From NCBI GenBank assembly GCA_900556745.1, contig USPU01000054.1, positions 1-5,354 on the forward strand: a stretch of 5,354 nucleotides of DNA, in the 5' to 3' direction. The stretch is from an uncultured Veillonellaceae bacterium. Its GTDB lineage: Bacteria > Bacillota > Negativicutes > Veillonellales > Negativicoccaceae. The notes below the pieces were generated by a model. The model made no database searches, had not been told where the DNA came from, and saw only the letters and a list, made by a program, of their open reading frames with translations. The translations under genes were made by a program, and so were the position numbers. This document shows, one piece after another, positions 4,921 to 5,354 of the stretch (position 1 is its first letter; every line of letters begins with the position of its first letter).

Positions 4921-5354
4921 CCCTCCATTTGTCTCTAACTTTTGCAATGCGGCTTGCGCTGCTTGTTGCGCGGCCGCTTTTTTGCTTTTCCCTACACCGG
5001 AGGCAACTGCCTCTCCGTTTAATTCCACTTCCATATAAAATGTTTTATCATGATCCGGACCTTCATCACGCAGCAAATTATAACGGAGATCCACATCTCC
5101 ATCCTGCTGCAAAAATTCCTGCAACTCCGTTTTATAGTCGCGCGTGTAGTCGCCTCTGTCAATCAGATCCAGGTACGGTTTCAAATGCTCCATAATAAAT
5201 TCCGTGGCCGTTTCGTATGATGTATCAAGATAAATCGCTCCAACTACCGCTTCAAATGCATCCGCCAGAATCGATGCTCGTTGTCGTCCCCCGGTGTGTT
5301 CTTCTCCTTTACCCAGTCGCAAGGTTTCACCCACGTGAAATTTACGGGCGCAAG
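4909..5354 (-). CDS. rnc: Ribonuclease III, C-terminal part (runs off right edge)
   Basis: 147 codons are visible and the frame is open to the window edge. The GTG at 5332-5334 is internal (valine in KFHVGETLRLGKGEE) and is not the start. The end of the catalytic domain includes GKGEEHTGGRQRASILADAF and the second acidic motif, with metal-binding D31 and E34 of the visible fragment (LADAFEAVVGAIYLD). A double-stranded RNA-binding domain occupies about residues 73-141, from DYKTELQEFLQQ to GKSKKAAAQQAAQAAL. RNase III cuts double-stranded RNA in rRNA precursors and mRNAs. The first catalytic motif (ERLEFLGD-type) lies outside the window. The stop codon is buried in the terminator-like palindrome, and the radical SAM gene follows. 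Confidence 0.95.
   Translation of the reverse strand, partial: CARKFHVGETLRLGKGEEHTGGRQRASILADAFEAVVGAIYLDTSYETATEFIMEHLKPYLDLIDRGDYTRDYKTELQEFLQQDGDVDLRYNLLRDEGPDHDKTFYMEVELNGEAVASGVGKSKKAAAQQAAQAALQKLETNGGARS
4920..4926 (-). promoter_or_regulatory. Displaced Shine-Dalgarno at the rnc/radical SAM junction
   Basis: GGAGGGG inside the last codons of rnc is the only strong ribosome-binding sequence near the radical SAM start, but it is 27 bases from that ATG (4892). It is 7 bases from an out-of-frame ATG (4910-4912) that overlaps the rnc stop codon. If the intervening palindrome folds, the effective distance to the radical SAM ATG drops to about 10 bases. Confidence 0.45.

Noticed and set aside
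4893..4928. Radical SAM start at the ATG at 4928
   Set aside because: The 12 extra residues overlap rnc, translate the terminator palindrome and are not expected in the family, which starts just before IIPIFIPH. It is not fully excluded, because the true start lacks an adjacent Shine-Dalgarno.

Overview
All genes in this window lie on the minus strand, so the biological reading order runs from position 5354 down to 1. The window looks like a low-to-mid GC Firmicute chromosome. The mltG - yrrM-type methyltransferase (trmR) - U32 protein (trhP) order matches the Bacillus subtilis yrrL-yrrM-yrrN/yrrO block. The Shine-Dalgarno sequences are strong GGAGG types, the tRNA genes encode their CCA ends, and a small DUF4911-like protein is present. 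A member of the Negativicutes (Veillonella, Megasphaera or Dialister relatives) is my best guess. That placement rests on recalled gene content and not on a search.

Layout in transcription order: (1) the 3' part of rnc (RNase III catalytic-domain end plus dsRBD), entering from the right edge; (2) an 18-bp palindrome plus T7 terminator that contains the rnc stop codon; (3) an uncharacterised Elp3-like radical SAM protein; (4) a 74-bp gap with an extended -10 promoter; (5) a tightly packed operon mltG - trmR - trhP - DUF4911 gene, with overlaps or a 9-bp gap; (6) a consensus TTGACA-N17-TATAAT promoter driving five tRNA genes, Thr(TGT)-Tyr(GTA)-fMet(CAT)-Thr(GGT)-Met(CAT), ending in an intrinsic terminator; (7) a separate promoter and the first 18 codons of tuf, leaving by the left edge.

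Functionally the window centres on RNA maturation and translation. There is RNase III, an Elp3-like radical SAM enzyme, the prephenate-dependent U34 hydroxylase TrhP with its partner methyltransferase TrmR (ho5U then mo5U at the wobble base), a tRNA cluster containing tRNA-Thr(UGU), which belongs to the class of tRNAs that pathway modifies, and EF-Tu. MltG, the cell-wall glycan-terminating transglycosylase, is the odd one out but is a conserved neighbour of trmR.

There is no mobile element, CRISPR array or obvious foreign gene. The most interesting points are the unstudied DUF4911-like protein coupled to trhP, the terminator/mini-ORF arrangement at the rnc stop, the tRNA-tuf arrangement resembling the E. 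coli thrU-tyrU-glyT-thrT-tufB operon, and the proximity of a modification module to a likely substrate tRNA.
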